Part shown: in pieces, positions 48,711 to 58,340 of the stretch
How positions within the stretch are numbered: position 1 is the first letter of the stretch
Layout: every line of letters begins with the position of its first letter
NCBI GenBank assembly: GCA_016927475.1
Contig: JAFGMO010000007.1
Coordinates: 1-64,000 of the forward strand
DNA length: 64,000 nt
Reading direction: 5' to 3'
DNA from: Candidatus Aminicenantota bacterium
GTDB lineage: Bacteria > Acidobacteriota > Aminicenantia > Aminicenantales > Aminicenantaceae
Program-made: the position numbers and the translations under genes
The notes under the pieces: model-generated
What the model saw: the letters and a program-made list of their open reading frames with translations, nothing else
What the model was told of the DNA's origin: nothing
The model's database searches: none

Positions 48711-49558
48711 GTAAAAACGGCCAACCAAGAATCGGAGTTTTCATCTGCCACTGTGGCGCCAACATCGCCAACAAGGTAAATGTCTACGAGGTCGCGGAAT
48801 TCGCCTCAAAACTGGATAATGTAGCCGTAGCCAAAGAGTATAAATTTATGTGCTCGGACCCGGGGCAGGAACTCATCAAGAAGGAAATCAAAGAAAAAAA
48901 ACTCAATCGTATCGTAGTAGCTTCATGTTCTCCTCTTATGCATGAACCGACGTTCAGAGGTGTGACGGCAGAGGGTGGTTTGAATCCCTTTTATTTTCAG
49001 ATGTCAAACATCAGGGAGCACGTCTCCTGGGTAACCAAAGACCCGGATAAAGCCACAAAAAAAGCCAAAGCTCTGATTTCCGCTGCGGTACGCCGAGTCG
49101 CTCTTCACGATCCGTTGACCAAAAAAGAGGTTCCCGTACGTCCTGAGGTGCTCATCGTCGGAGGGGGCATTGCGGGTATTCAAGCTGCATTAACCTATGC
49201 CAACTCCGGAAAAAAAGTTTATTTGGTTGAAAAGCAGGCCTCTATAGGCGGCCATATGTCCATGCTGGACAAAACATTTCCTACTCTGGATTGTTCTGCC
49301 TGTATCCTGACTCCCAGGATGTCCGAAGTGGGAAAACATCCCAATATTGAACTCCTGACCTGGAGTGAAGTGGAAGAAATCGAAGGATTCGTGGGAAATT
49401 TCAAGGTAAGGATTAGAAAGAAAGCCCGTTACGTCGACGTGGATAAATGTAACGGTTGCGGAATGTGCTGGGAAAACTGCCCGACCACTATCACTCCTTC
49501 AGAGAGAATTATTCGCAAGAAGGATTTGATCATCAAGACGGTAGAAAAAGAGCACTAA
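48707..49558 (+). CDS. N-terminal half of HdrA (truncated, stand-alone)
   Basis: VFICHCGANIANKVNV..., VLIVGGGIAGIQAALTYANSGKKVYLVEKQASIGGHMSMLDKTFPTLDCSACILTPRM..., CNGCGMCWENCP; stops at 283 aa. Confidence 0.88.
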   Translation: MSKNGQPRIGVFICHCGANIANKVNVYEVAEFASKLDNVAVAKEYKFMCSDPGQELIKKEIKEKKLNRIVVASCSPLMHEPTFRGVTAEGGLNPFYFQMSNIREHVSWVTKDPDKATKKAKALISAAVRRVALHDPLTKKEVPVRPEVLIVGGGIAGIQAALTYANSGKKVYLVEKQASIGGHMSMLDKTFPTLDCSACILTPRMSEVGKHPNIELLTWSEVEEIEGFVGNFKVRIRKKARYVDVDKCNGCGMCWENCPTTITPSERIIRKKDLIIKTVEKEH

Positions 49559-49560
49559 GA

Positions 49561-49922
49561 TGAAGTTGAGAGAAATCGTCAATCTCCTCGATGCGGAAAT
49601 TATGAGTGGGGCAGAAAATATGGATGAGGAGATCAAGCTGGCGGGAGCTTCTGATTTGATGAGTGATGTATTAGCCTTCGGACAACCGGGGCTCATCCTT
49701 CTTACAGGTCTCACCAATCCTCAGTCTGTACGAACTGCGGACATTATCGAAGCAAAAGCCATAGTATATGTTCGCGGCAAAAAACCCGACGCGGACGGAA
49801 TTGCTCTAGCTCAAAAGAAAAAGATACCCATTCTTTCCACCCAATTCATGATGTTCAAGGCCTGTGGCATTCTATACAGGAACGGTATAACCGGAGTCAG
49901 TGACCCTAAGGATAAATCTTGA
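49561..49922 (+). CDS. DRTGG-domain protein
   Basis: MKLREIVNLLDAEIMSGAENMDEEIKLAGASDLMSDVLAFGQPGLILLTGLTNPQSVRTADIIEAKAIVYVRGKKP. Confidence 0.75.
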
Positions 49923-49923
49923 A

Positions 49924-50370
49924 ATGGAACCAGAAAATGGTTTTATACAAGAATTCAAGGTTAAAGGAGGAGACTTCAGTAAGGCGGGTTCCATCTCTAC
50001 CGAAATCAAAGAAATCCTTCAGGAAGTCGGCATCGACTCTTCCATCATCAGAAGAGTGGCCATTGCATCCTATGAAGCAGAGATGAACATGGTTATGTAT
50101 TCGAGAAAAGGCGAAGTATCTTTTATCCTGGACTCGGTTAAAATTTTAATCAAAACATCCGATGAAGGCCCCGGCATCGAAGATATCGATAAAGCCATGC
50201 AAGAAGGTTTTTCAACCGCGACGGATGAGATGCGCGAGATGGGATTTGGAGCCGGGATGGGTCTTCCCAATATAAAAAAACATTCCGATGAATTCAAAAT
50301 TACTTCTGAGATAGGAAAGGGAACAAATCTGTCCATCACGTTTTATTTGGAGCAACAAAACAAACAATGA
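49924..50370 (+). CDS. RsbW-like HATPase (anti-sigma regulatory factor/Ser-Thr kinase fold)
   Basis: AIASYEAEMNMVMYSRKGEVSF...SDEGPGIEDIDKAMQEGFSTATDEMREMGFGAGMGLPNIKKHSDEFKITSEIGKGT. Confidence 0.85.
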   Translation: MEPENGFIQEFKVKGGDFSKAGSISTEIKEILQEVGIDSSIIRRVAIASYEAEMNMVMYSRKGEVSFILDSVKILIKTSDEGPGIEDIDKAMQEGFSTATDEMREMGFGAGMGLPNIKKHSDEFKITSEIGKGTNLSITFYLEQQNKQ

Positions 50371-51740
50371 ATCAATATTATCATTCCATCCGGATCGATG
50401 AGGACAAATGCGACGGCAGAATGAAGTGTATGCGTATCTGTCCCACCCAGGCCATACGCGTGAGAAACGGAAAAGCAAAAATTATCGAGGAAAAATGCAT
50501 CGACTGTGGTGAATGTATCACTGCCTGCCCGAATCAAGCCATCATTCCCCAAACCGATCCTTTCGGTGAACTTTCAAGATTTAAATACACCATCGCCATC
50601 CCTTCCCCCTCACTTTACGCACAATTCGGCAGAGAAATCCTGCCGGAAAAAATATTGGCAGGATTGCAGTCAGTAGGATTTAACGAAGCTTTTGACCTCG
50701 CTTTAACCTGTGGTGAAGTAAGCTTCGCTATCCAGGAATATCTCCGCGACTACGACGGGCCCAAACCTTTAATCTCCAATGCCTGTCCGACTGTCGTCCG
50801 GCTCATACAAGTTCGATATCCCGGTCTTATCGAAAATTTAATCCCGATCGATACGCCGCGCGAGATTTCATCACGGGCTCTCAAGAAACAAAAATCCAAA
50901 GAAATCGGGTTGGACCCTAAAGATATCGGCACATTTTATATCACTCCTTGTCCGGCTAAGATGATCTCCATCAAACAACCTGCAGAGAAAGGAAAATCCC
51001 ATCTCGACGGAGCCCTCTCTATTGCAGATATTTACGGACCCTTATTATCCGCTATGGAAAAGATGGAAAAAGGAAACTACAGAAAAAGCCTGGAGAGCAT
51101 CTGTATTCTCGGAATCGGATGGGCCATATCAGGAGGAATCTGCCAAACGTTAAGGATAAAAAATTCCCTGGTCACGTCAGGCCTGTCTGAAATATTGAAG
51201 GTTTTTGACGACATCGAAAAGGGAAAATTGAGAAACATCGATTTCATCGAAGCGTACTCATGTCATCAGGGTTGTGTAGGAGGTTCGTTGACTGTGGAAA
51301 ACCTCTATATCTCTTACAACAAAATCCTCAAGCTGATTAATACCCTGGAGTTTGAAAAAATAAAAGCCTGCCCGGATATCAGAGAGGTGCGTAAGCTCTA
51401 CGAGCAAAACTATTTCTTCATGAACGGAAAAATTGAATCCCGCCCCTTAAAACCGCTTGATGATAATATAGCCATAGCCATAAAAAAGAAAAAAGAGAAA
51501 GAAGCCCTGTACGAATCACTACCCAAAATAGACTGCGGAGTATGCGGTTCCCCCACCTGCCTGGCTTTTGCCGAAGATTCCGTCAGAGGAGAGGTAAACA
51601 TCACGGACTGCATCCTCAGATACCCGGAAAAAATTAAAGCCTTAACAAAAAACAAATCCTTTACGGCTTTCTCATCGAAAAGAGACAAATCCACTGCCGC
51701 CCGGGAGGCGGATAAAAAAGGACGGAAACATGAAACTTAA
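50367..51740 (+). CDS. [FeFe]-hydrogenase-like protein (sensory/HydS-type) with C-terminal Fe-S domain
   Basis: Two 4Fe-4S motifs; H-cluster-like L1 SNACPTVVRLI, L2 TPCPAKM, L3 EAYSCHQGCVGG; C-terminal LPKIDCGVCGSPTCLAFAEDSVRGEVNITDC. Confidence 0.82.
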   Translation: MNQYYHSIRIDEDKCDGRMKCMRICPTQAIRVRNGKAKIIEEKCIDCGECITACPNQAIIPQTDPFGELSRFKYTIAIPSPSLYAQFGREILPEKILAGLQSVGFNEAFDLALTCGEVSFAIQEYLRDYDGPKPLISNACPTVVRLIQVRYPGLIENLIPIDTPREISSRALKKQKSKEIGLDPKDIGTFYITPCPAKMISIKQPAEKGKSHLDGALSIADIYGPLLSAMEKMEKGNYRKSLESICILGIGWAISGGICQTLRIKNSLVTSGLSEILKVFDDIEKGKLRNIDFIEAYSCHQGCVGGSLTVENLYISYNKILKLINTLEFEKIKACPDIREVRKLYEQNYFFMNGKIESRPLKPLDDNIAIAIKKKKEKEALYESLPKIDCGVCGSPTCLAFAEDSVRGEVNITDCILRYPEKIKALTKNKSFTAFSSKRDKSTAAREADKKGRKHET

Positions 51741-52080
51741 AGAAATCATTGAAAAACTTCAACTAAGAGTGATTACAGCTCAAGGTGGATTCGAAACAGA
51801 AGTGACCGGCGGATACACAAGCGACTTGCTCAGCGATGTTATGGCCAACAGTCAAAAAGGAAACATCTGGATAACTCTACAAACCCATCAAAATATTATT
51901 GCTGTGGCCAAGCTCAAAGAATTATCAGGAATCGTCCTTGTGAAAGGCCGCGAACCTGACGAAGAAACCACAAATAAAGCCGAAGAAGAAAAAATTCCTC
52001 TCCTCAGCAGCAAAGAATCGGCTTTTTCTATCACGGGAAAATTATATAAATTGATCAGTGAAAAGAAAATTGATGCTTAA
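51730..52080 (+). CDS. DRTGG-domain protein
   Basis: MKLKEIIEKLQLRVITAQGGFETEVTGGYTSDLLSDVMANSQKGNIWITLQTHQNIIAVAKLKELSGIVLVKGREP; paralog of the 49561 product. Confidence 0.75.
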   Translation: MKLKEIIEKLQLRVITAQGGFETEVTGGYTSDLLSDVMANSQKGNIWITLQTHQNIIAVAKLKELSGIVLVKGREPDEETTNKAEEEKIPLLSSKESAFSITGKLYKLISEKKIDA

Positions 52081-52804
52081 AACCTTTAAAGCCGACCTGC
52101 ATATTCATACATGCCTGTCCCCGTGTACTGAATTGGATATGTCCCCGAGCAACATCATCGCCAGCGCCAAGAATAGCGGGATCAGCATCCTCGGCATTTG
52201 CGACCACAACTCTACAGAAAACTCCCTTGCCGTCATGAAAGCAGCGATAAAAACAGACATCAACGTTATTCCCGGCATGGAGGTCACCTCTCAAGAAGAA
52301 GTCCATGTGTTGGCCCTCTTTGATGATTGGGAAAATGCGAACAAGCTTCAGAACCATGTGTATAAAAACCTCCCCGGCGAGAACGATGAAAAAACCTTCG
52401 GAATGCAGGTTCTTGTCAATGAAAAGGAAGAAGTTTTGGGCTTCAGTCAAAAACTCCTGATAGGGGCTACGATCATTCCTCTTGATGAAATCATTCGGCT
52501 TACACACCAATATGACGGCATCGCGATCGCCTCGCATATAGACCGGGAGGCTTTCAGTATAATCGGCCAACTGGGATTTATCCCTGAAAACATCGAACTG
52601 GATGCTGTCGAGGTCTCATCGCGCATCTCCATTGAAGAAGCCAGGAACATCTACAGCGACAGATATCCCATAACCTGTTCCTCGGATGCGCACCATCCGG
52701 AAGACATCGGAAAAGGACAAACATCCTTTCTCCTGAAAGCGGGTACGGTTGCCGAAATCAAGAAGGCTCTTAAGAACAAAGAAGGGAGAAAAATCGTCGG
52801 CTGA
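52073..52804 (+). CDS. PHP-domain phosphoesterase
   Basis: FKADLHIHTCLSPCTELDMSPSNIIASAKNSGISILGICDHNSTEN...GMEVTSQEEVHVLALF...SDAHHPEDIGKGQT. Confidence 0.88.
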   Translation: MLKTFKADLHIHTCLSPCTELDMSPSNIIASAKNSGISILGICDHNSTENSLAVMKAAIKTDINVIPGMEVTSQEEVHVLALFDDWENANKLQNHVYKNLPGENDEKTFGMQVLVNEKEEVLGFSQKLLIGATIIPLDEIIRLTHQYDGIAIASHIDREAFSIIGQLGFIPENIELDAVEVSSRISIEEARNIYSDRYPITCSSDAHHPEDIGKGQTSFLLKAGTVAEIKKALKNKEGRKIVG

Positions 52805-52812
52805 GGAAACAA

Positions 52813-53349
52813 ATGGAAGATCTTTCCTTACATATACTGGATATTGCTGAGAATTCAATAGCAGCCGATGCTGATATGATTGAGATACATCTCATCGAGG
52901 AAATAAAGAAAGATCGGCTTTTTTTGGAAATTAAGGATAATGGGAGAGGCATGGACCAGGAAACAGCAAAAAAAGCGGTAAATCCCTTTTACACGACCAG
53001 GACGACCAGGAGGTTCGGATTCGGGATACCTTTCCTTGCAGAGTCAGCCAAAGCGGCCGACGGAGATTTCTCGATAGTTTCGAAGGAAAACGTGGGCACG
53101 AAAATCACCGCGACTTTCAAACACAGCCATATGGACAGAAAACCGATCGGCAACATCGGAGAAACATTGACAACCTTGGTTATGGGAAATCCCGAAGTCG
53201 ATATCCTCTTCATCCATAAAATGAACAGTTACAATTTCACCTTTGACACACGAAAAATCAAGAACAAACTCAAAGAAACACCCATAAATTCTCCTGAAGG
53301 AATCAAACTATTGAGGGAGGATTTAAAACGATATAAAAGCCATATATAG
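52813..53349 (+). CDS. HATPase/histidine-kinase-like ATP-binding protein
   Basis: HILDIAENSIAADADMIEIHL...LEIKDNGRGMDQETAKKAVNPFYTTRTTRRFGFGIPFLAESAKAADGDFSIVSKENVGTKI. Confidence 0.85.
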   Translation: MEDLSLHILDIAENSIAADADMIEIHLIEEIKKDRLFLEIKDNGRGMDQETAKKAVNPFYTTRTTRRFGFGIPFLAESAKAADGDFSIVSKENVGTKITATFKHSHMDRKPIGNIGETLTTLVMGNPEVDILFIHKMNSYNFTFDTRKIKNKLKETPINSPEGIKLLREDLKRYKSHI

Positions 53350-53359
53350 GAGGTTAAAC

Positions 53360-53815
53360 ATGAAAGATGAAAGATTGATCGAAGCGATTGAAAAACACAG
53401 TCAGATAGAAGGATCGTTGCTGAACCTGCTCCAAGAAGTGCAGCAAAAATTCAACTACCTTCCGAAGGAAGCACTCCAAGAAATATCAGACGAGATGAAT
53501 ATTCCCCTTTCCAGGCTTTACAGCATTGCGACATTCTTCAAGAATTTCAGCCTGACCCCCAGAGGAAAACACAGCATCCATGTATGCATGGGTACGGCCT
53601 GCCAGATTTGGGGAGGACAAAAGCTTGTCGAGAGGGTCGGAGAACTCCTGAACATCAAACCAGGGGAAACAACAGAAGATCTTAGTTTCACCCTTGATAC
53701 GATCAATTGTCCGGGAACCTGCGGTCTTGCTCCTGTGGTCATGATGGATAAAGAGATCCATGGAAAAGTCACACGAGATAAAGTGGCGGCTTTAATCAAA
53801 AAATACCAAGGGTGA
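53360..53815 (+). CDS. nuoE: NuoE/HydC-like NADH-dehydrogenase 24 kDa subunit
   Basis: LLNLLQEVQQKFNYLPKEALQEISDEMNIPLSRLYSIATFFKNFSLTPRGKHSIHVCMGTACQIWGG...CPGTCGLAPVVMMDKEIHG. Confidence 0.93.
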   Translation: MKDERLIEAIEKHSQIEGSLLNLLQEVQQKFNYLPKEALQEISDEMNIPLSRLYSIATFFKNFSLTPRGKHSIHVCMGTACQIWGGQKLVERVGELLNIKPGETTEDLSFTLDTINCPGTCGLAPVVMMDKEIHGKVTRDKVAALIKKYQG

Positions 53816-53830
53816 ACTAAGGAGGGAAAT

Positions 53831-54220
53831 ATGCCAAAACTAACTCTGAAAGATTTACAGAAGAAGAGGGAAGAAGTCAAAAAATCAGTCATCCTGCGTG
53901 AAGGAGGAGATTACAAGGCAAAAGTCACTGTTCACATGGGGACATGCGGTATCGCGGCCGGAGCCCGAAAAATCATGGACTCTCTACTGGCTGAAGTGGA
54001 AAAATTCGATGCAAGGGATGTTCTTGTCACAACCTCCGGATGCGCCGGACTCTGCAGCAGAGAACCGATGGCAACTGTTGAACTCGTTGGAAAAGCTCCC
54101 GTCAAATATGTTGATCTCGATGCTGAAAAAATGAAAAAAATATTCGAAGAACACGTCCAAGGAGGAAATATCGTCACAGAATACGCCTTGGCATACGGCA
54201 GCGAAAAAACTTCTTATTAA
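53831..54220 (+). CDS. thioredoxin-like [2Fe-2S] ferredoxin
   Basis: KVTVHMGTCGIAAGARKIMDSLLAEVEKF...VTTSGCAGLCSREPMATVEL. Confidence 0.88.
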   Translation: MPKLTLKDLQKKREEVKKSVILREGGDYKAKVTVHMGTCGIAAGARKIMDSLLAEVEKFDARDVLVTTSGCAGLCSREPMATVELVGKAPVKYVDLDAEKMKKIFEEHVQGGNIVTEYALAYGSEKTSY

Positions 54221-54232
54221 GGAGGTACAAAG

Positions 54233-56038
54233 GTGGCTTCATATAGATTAAACATTATGATTTGTGCAGGAACAGGCTGTGTCTCAAACAGGGCTTTTCA
54301 GATCAGGGAAGCTTTCGATAAGGAAATCCGAAAAAACTCCCTCGAGAAAGAAGTTCTGACTGTCATGACCGGATGCAACGGTTTCTGCGCGGCGGGACCG
54401 ATCGTCATTGTTCAACCTGAAGGTATTTTCTATCAAAAGCTCACGGTAAAAGACATCCCCTTTCTCGTTGAGGAACACTTTTTAAAGGGAAGACCGGTCA
54501 AAAAATTTATGTATACCCCGCCGAAAGAGACGGAGCCCATCCCAAAAATGAATGACATCTCCTTTTTTCAGAAGCAGGTGCTCATCGCTCTGAGGAACAA
54601 AGGGATCATCGATCCCGAAGCTATAGACGACTACATCGCCAGGGACGGTTACGCCGCTCTGTCTAAGATCCTTTCCAAAATGAAACCACAAGACGTTATC
54701 GCGGAAATCAAAAAATCCGGCCTGCGCGGGCGAGGGGGCGGAGGATTTCCGACGGGTTTGAAATGGGAGCTTGCGCGAAAGGCGGAAGGGGAACAAAAAT
54801 ATGTCATATGCAACGCAGATGAAGGTGATCCGGGAGCATTCATGGACAGGAGCATCGTGGAAGCCGATCCTCATACTATTCTTGAAGGCATGACCATCGG
54901 CGCTTATGCCATCGGAGCAAGCAAAGGATTCGTATATGTGAGAAGTGAGTATCCCCTCGCCGTTGAAAGAATGCATAATGCAATCGCTCAGTCAAAAGAA
55001 TACGGGCTTCTTGGAGATAACATACTGGAATCCGGCTTCAATTTCGATGTTGATGTTATCCAAGGAGCGGGTGTTTTTGTCTGCGGCGAAGAAACCTCGA
55101 TGATCGCCTCCATAGAAGGAAAAATCGGGGAACCCAAACCAAGACCCCCTTACCCGGTGGAAAAAGGACTTTGGGGCTCTCCTACCAATATCAACAACGT
55201 TGAAACATGGGCCAATGTCCCCGCGATTATCCTCAGAGGCTCAGACTGGTTCTCAAAGATCGGAACAAAGACGAGCAAGGGAACCAAGGTCTTTTCCGTA
55301 GCAGGCAAAATAAAAGATGCAGGCCTCGTTGAAGTCCCCATGGGACTTACACTGGGAGAGATCATATACGATGTCGCAGGCGGGATTCACAGCGATAAAA
55401 AATTCAAGGCCGTCTTGATCGGAGGTCCCTCTGGAGGTTGTCTCCCGGCTGACTGCCTGGGACTTCCCGTCGATTACGAAAGCCTGACCAAAGCAGGAGC
55501 TATGATGGGTTCGGGAGGTTTGGTCGTTGCCGATGAGGACAACTGCATGGTGGAAATGGCCAGATATTTTCTTAACTTTACTAAAGATGAATCATGCGGT
55601 AAGTGTACACCCTGCCGTGAAGGCAACGCGGCCATGTTGGATATACTGACCCGGATCACTCAGGGTGAGGGCACGATGGAAGACCTAGATCTCTTGGAAG
55701 ATCTGGCACATGCTATTAAAGACACGGCTCTTTGTGGACTGGGAAATACCGCTCCCAATCCTGTTTTAACGACCCTACGTTACTTCAGGGATGAGTATAT
55801 CGCCCATATCAAAGACAAGAAGTGCCCGGCCCATGAATGTCGGCAACTCAACACCTACACTATCGACGAAGAAAGATGTGTTAGCGAAGGGCATGGATGC
55901 GATGTCTGTCGGCGGAATTGTGCTTACGACGCCATTATGGGAGAAAAAGGGAAAGCTCATCGAATCAACCAGGACAAATGTGCAAAATGTGGCGTATGTT
56001 ATGAGGTATGTAAATTTGCGGCCGTAAAGGTCGATTAA
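54233..56038 (+). CDS. nuoF: NuoF/HydB-like flavoprotein subunit (FMN/NADH) with N-terminal 2Fe-2S and C-terminal ferredoxin domains
   Basis: SGLRGRGGGGFPTGLKWE...CNADEGDPGAFMDRSIVEADPH...SCGKCTPCREGN; C-terminal CAKCGVCYEVCKF. GTG start. Confidence 0.94.
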   Translation: MASYRLNIMICAGTGCVSNRAFQIREAFDKEIRKNSLEKEVLTVMTGCNGFCAAGPIVIVQPEGIFYQKLTVKDIPFLVEEHFLKGRPVKKFMYTPPKETEPIPKMNDISFFQKQVLIALRNKGIIDPEAIDDYIARDGYAALSKILSKMKPQDVIAEIKKSGLRGRGGGGFPTGLKWELARKAEGEQKYVICNADEGDPGAFMDRSIVEADPHTILEGMTIGAYAIGASKGFVYVRSEYPLAVERMHNAIAQSKEYGLLGDNILESGFNFDVDVIQGAGVFVCGEETSMIASIEGKIGEPKPRPPYPVEKGLWGSPTNINNVETWANVPAIILRGSDWFSKIGTKTSKGTKVFSVAGKIKDAGLVEVPMGLTLGEIIYDVAGGIHSDKKFKAVLIGGPSGGCLPADCLGLPVDYESLTKAGAMMGSGGLVVADEDNCMVEMARYFLNFTKDESCGKCTPCREGNAAMLDILTRITQGEGTMEDLDLLEDLAHAIKDTALCGLGNTAPNPVLTTLRYFRDEYIAHIKDKKCPAHECRQLNTYTIDEERCVSEGHGCDVCRRNCAYDAIMGEKGKAHRINQDKCAKCGVCYEVCKFAAVKVD

Positions 56039-56051
56039 GGAGGTACCAACT

Positions 56052-57806
56052 ATGGTTAAACTTACAATTGATGGAAAAAAGGTAGAGGTTGAAGAAGGCA
56101 CAACCATCCTCCAGGCGGCAGAAAAGCTGGAGATCCCGATCCCTACGCTTTGTTATCATCCTCTTCTCGAACCTTACGCGGCCTGTCGTGTCTGTATGGT
56201 TGAATTAAAAGGGGAAACATGCAAGCTGGTTCCTTCGTGCAACACAAAAGTTGCAGAGGGAATGGAGATAGAAACAAAGTCGGAAAGAGCCGTGAAGGCA
56301 AGGAAACTTAACCTGGAACTGATCATGGCCAGGGCGCCTGCTGCGGAAAAAGTACAAGAACTCGCTAAAGAAATGGGTATCGAAAAGACCCGCTTCGAAA
56401 TCATTGATCCGGATGAAAAATGTATCCTTTGCGGACTCTGTGTGCGGACGTGTGAGGAGATTGTAGGGGCCAACGCCATATCCTTTGCGAATCGAGGAAA
56501 AGATAGAATGGTATTCACTCCCTACGGTGAACCCTCCGAAGCCTGCATCGGATGCACAGCCTGTGCATTTTTCTGTCCCACCGAAGCTATAACATTTGAA
56601 GATATCCATAAAAGATTGGTGGTCCACGAGGAAATGGAGCTCGGTCCCTCGACAGCGGTCCGCGTTCCCATCAGACAGGCCGTACCCATGGTGCCTTTCA
56701 TCGATGAAGACTCCTGCATCCACTTCAAGACCGGAGAATGTAAAATCTGCGAGAGGGTGTGCGAAAAAGAGGCGATCAATCATGAAATGGAAGATGAAGA
56801 GATCGAAGTTGAGGTGGGATCGATTATTTTGGCCTCGGGCTTCAAGTCATTCGATGCCAGCCGGATTCCCGCGTACGGATATGGAAGATATGAAAATGTC
56901 ATCACGGCACTTGAGTTCGAAAAACTGGTCAACGCATCAGGCCCGACAAGCGGAAAGATTCTCATGACAAACGGTAATGAACCTCAAGCCGTCGGGATCG
57001 TGCACTGCGTCGGTTCCCGTGATAAAAAATACAACGAGTACTGCTCACGGGTTTGCTGTATGTATTCGCTTAAATTCGCGCATCTTCTCAAGGAAAAAAC
57101 GAACGCGGAAGTCTACGATTTTTATATCGACATGAGGTGTTTCGGGAAAGGTTACGAGGAATTCTACCACAGGCTTATGAAAGAAGGAACGAACTTCATT
57201 CGGGGAAGAGTGTCTGAAGTAACAGATATGCCTTTGACTGAAAAAGAAGAAGGAAAACTGATCATTCGTGTTGAAGACACCCTGCTCGGCGAGATACGAA
57301 GAATCCCTGTTGATATGGTTATCCTGGCAACAGGTCTTGAGCCCGGAATCGACCAGAATGAAATTGCCAAGGTGTTCAATATTTCATGCAGCCAGGATTC
57401 CTTTTTCCTCGAAAGACATCCCAAACTCGCCCCTGTTTCCACTTTTTCCGACGGCATTTTTCTAGCTGGTGCTTGTCAATCTCCCAAAGATATCCCGGAT
57501 ACCGTAGCTCAAGCTGGAGCCGCCGCTTCACAAGCCTTAGCCCTGGCGGATAAAGGAACGTTTGAGCTAGAGCCAATTACAGCCGTTATCAACGAGGAGC
57601 TCTGTGCCGGATGCCAGCTCTGCGTCAGCCTCTGTCCGTTCACAGCCATCAACTATAATGCGGAAAAAGGAATTTCTGAGATCAATGACGCTCTTTGCAA
57701 GGGTTGCGGTACCTGCGTTTCAGCTTGTCCCAGCGGGGCCTCCCAGCAGAAGCACTTTCGAGATGAACAGATCTTCGCGGAAATCGAAGGAATATTCATC
57801 GAATAA
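56052..57806 (+). CDS. NuoG/HydA-type [2Fe-2S] ferredoxin domain fused to the C-terminal half of HdrA
   Basis: N-term MVKLTIDGKKVEVEEGTTILQAAEKLEIPIPTLCYHPLLEPYAACRVCMVELKG (2Fe-2S); then IRQAVPMVPFIDEDSC...GYGRYENVITALEFEKLVNASGPT...VGSRDKKYNEYCSRVCCMYSLKFA...GACQSPKDIPDTVAQAGAAASQAL...CKGCGTCVSACPSGA (HdrA C-terminal half). Confidence 0.9.
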   Translation: MVKLTIDGKKVEVEEGTTILQAAEKLEIPIPTLCYHPLLEPYAACRVCMVELKGETCKLVPSCNTKVAEGMEIETKSERAVKARKLNLELIMARAPAAEKVQELAKEMGIEKTRFEIIDPDEKCILCGLCVRTCEEIVGANAISFANRGKDRMVFTPYGEPSEACIGCTACAFFCPTEAITFEDIHKRLVVHEEMELGPSTAVRVPIRQAVPMVPFIDEDSCIHFKTGECKICERVCEKEAINHEMEDEEIEVEVGSIILASGFKSFDASRIPAYGYGRYENVITALEFEKLVNASGPTSGKILMTNGNEPQAVGIVHCVGSRDKKYNEYCSRVCCMYSLKFAHLLKEKTNAEVYDFYIDMRCFGKGYEEFYHRLMKEGTNFIRGRVSEVTDMPLTEKEEGKLIIRVEDTLLGEIRRIPVDMVILATGLEPGIDQNEIAKVFNISCSQDSFFLERHPKLAPVSTFSDGIFLAGACQSPKDIPDTVAQAGAAASQALALADKGTFELEPITAVINEELCAGCQLCVSLCPFTAINYNAEKGISEINDALCKGCGTCVSACPSGASQQKHFRDEQIFAEIEGIFIE

Positions 57807-57899
57807 TTTAAACTGGAATCTCTACAATAATTTATCTATAATATAGGTTTAGTGGGTTTTATGGAGAAAATCAACGAAATATAGTCGAGGAGACCGAGA

Positions 57900-58340
57900 A
57901 TGACCCATGAAAATTTCGAACCAAAACTGGTTGGCTTCTTGTGCACATGGTGTTCCTATACAGGAGCGGATCTGGCAGGAACGGCTCGAATGGATTATGC
58001 CCCCAATATGCGCGTCATTCGAGTGATGTGCAGCGGACGAGTCGATCCCCAATTCGTTTTGAAAGCATTTAAAGAAGGAGCGGATGGAGTCCTTATTTCC
58101 GGATGCCACCCCGGTGACTGTCACTACCAGGAAGGCAATTACAAGGCACTGCGGAGACACAGGCTTCTCTCCAAATTGTTGGAACAACTCGGTATCGAAA
58201 AAGAGAGGTTTCGGCTGGAGTGGGTTTCTGCGGCGGAAGGAGCCAAATTTCAAAAAGTATGCAATGAATTTACCGAAGAAATCAGGAATATGGGACCTTT
58301 AAATTTAAACGGAGGCATTCATGAGCAAGCAAAAGCCTAA
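57900..58340 (+). CDS. mvhD: MvhD-like hydrogenase iron-sulfur subunit
   Basis: GFLCTWCSYTGADLAGTARMDYAPNMRVIRVMCSGRVDPQFVLKAFKEGADGVLISGCHPGDCHYQEGNYKALRR. Confidence 0.93.
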   Translation: MTHENFEPKLVGFLCTWCSYTGADLAGTARMDYAPNMRVIRVMCSGRVDPQFVLKAFKEGADGVLISGCHPGDCHYQEGNYKALRRHRLLSKLLEQLGIEKERFRLEWVSAAEGAKFQKVCNEFTEEIRNMGPLNLNGGIHEQAKA

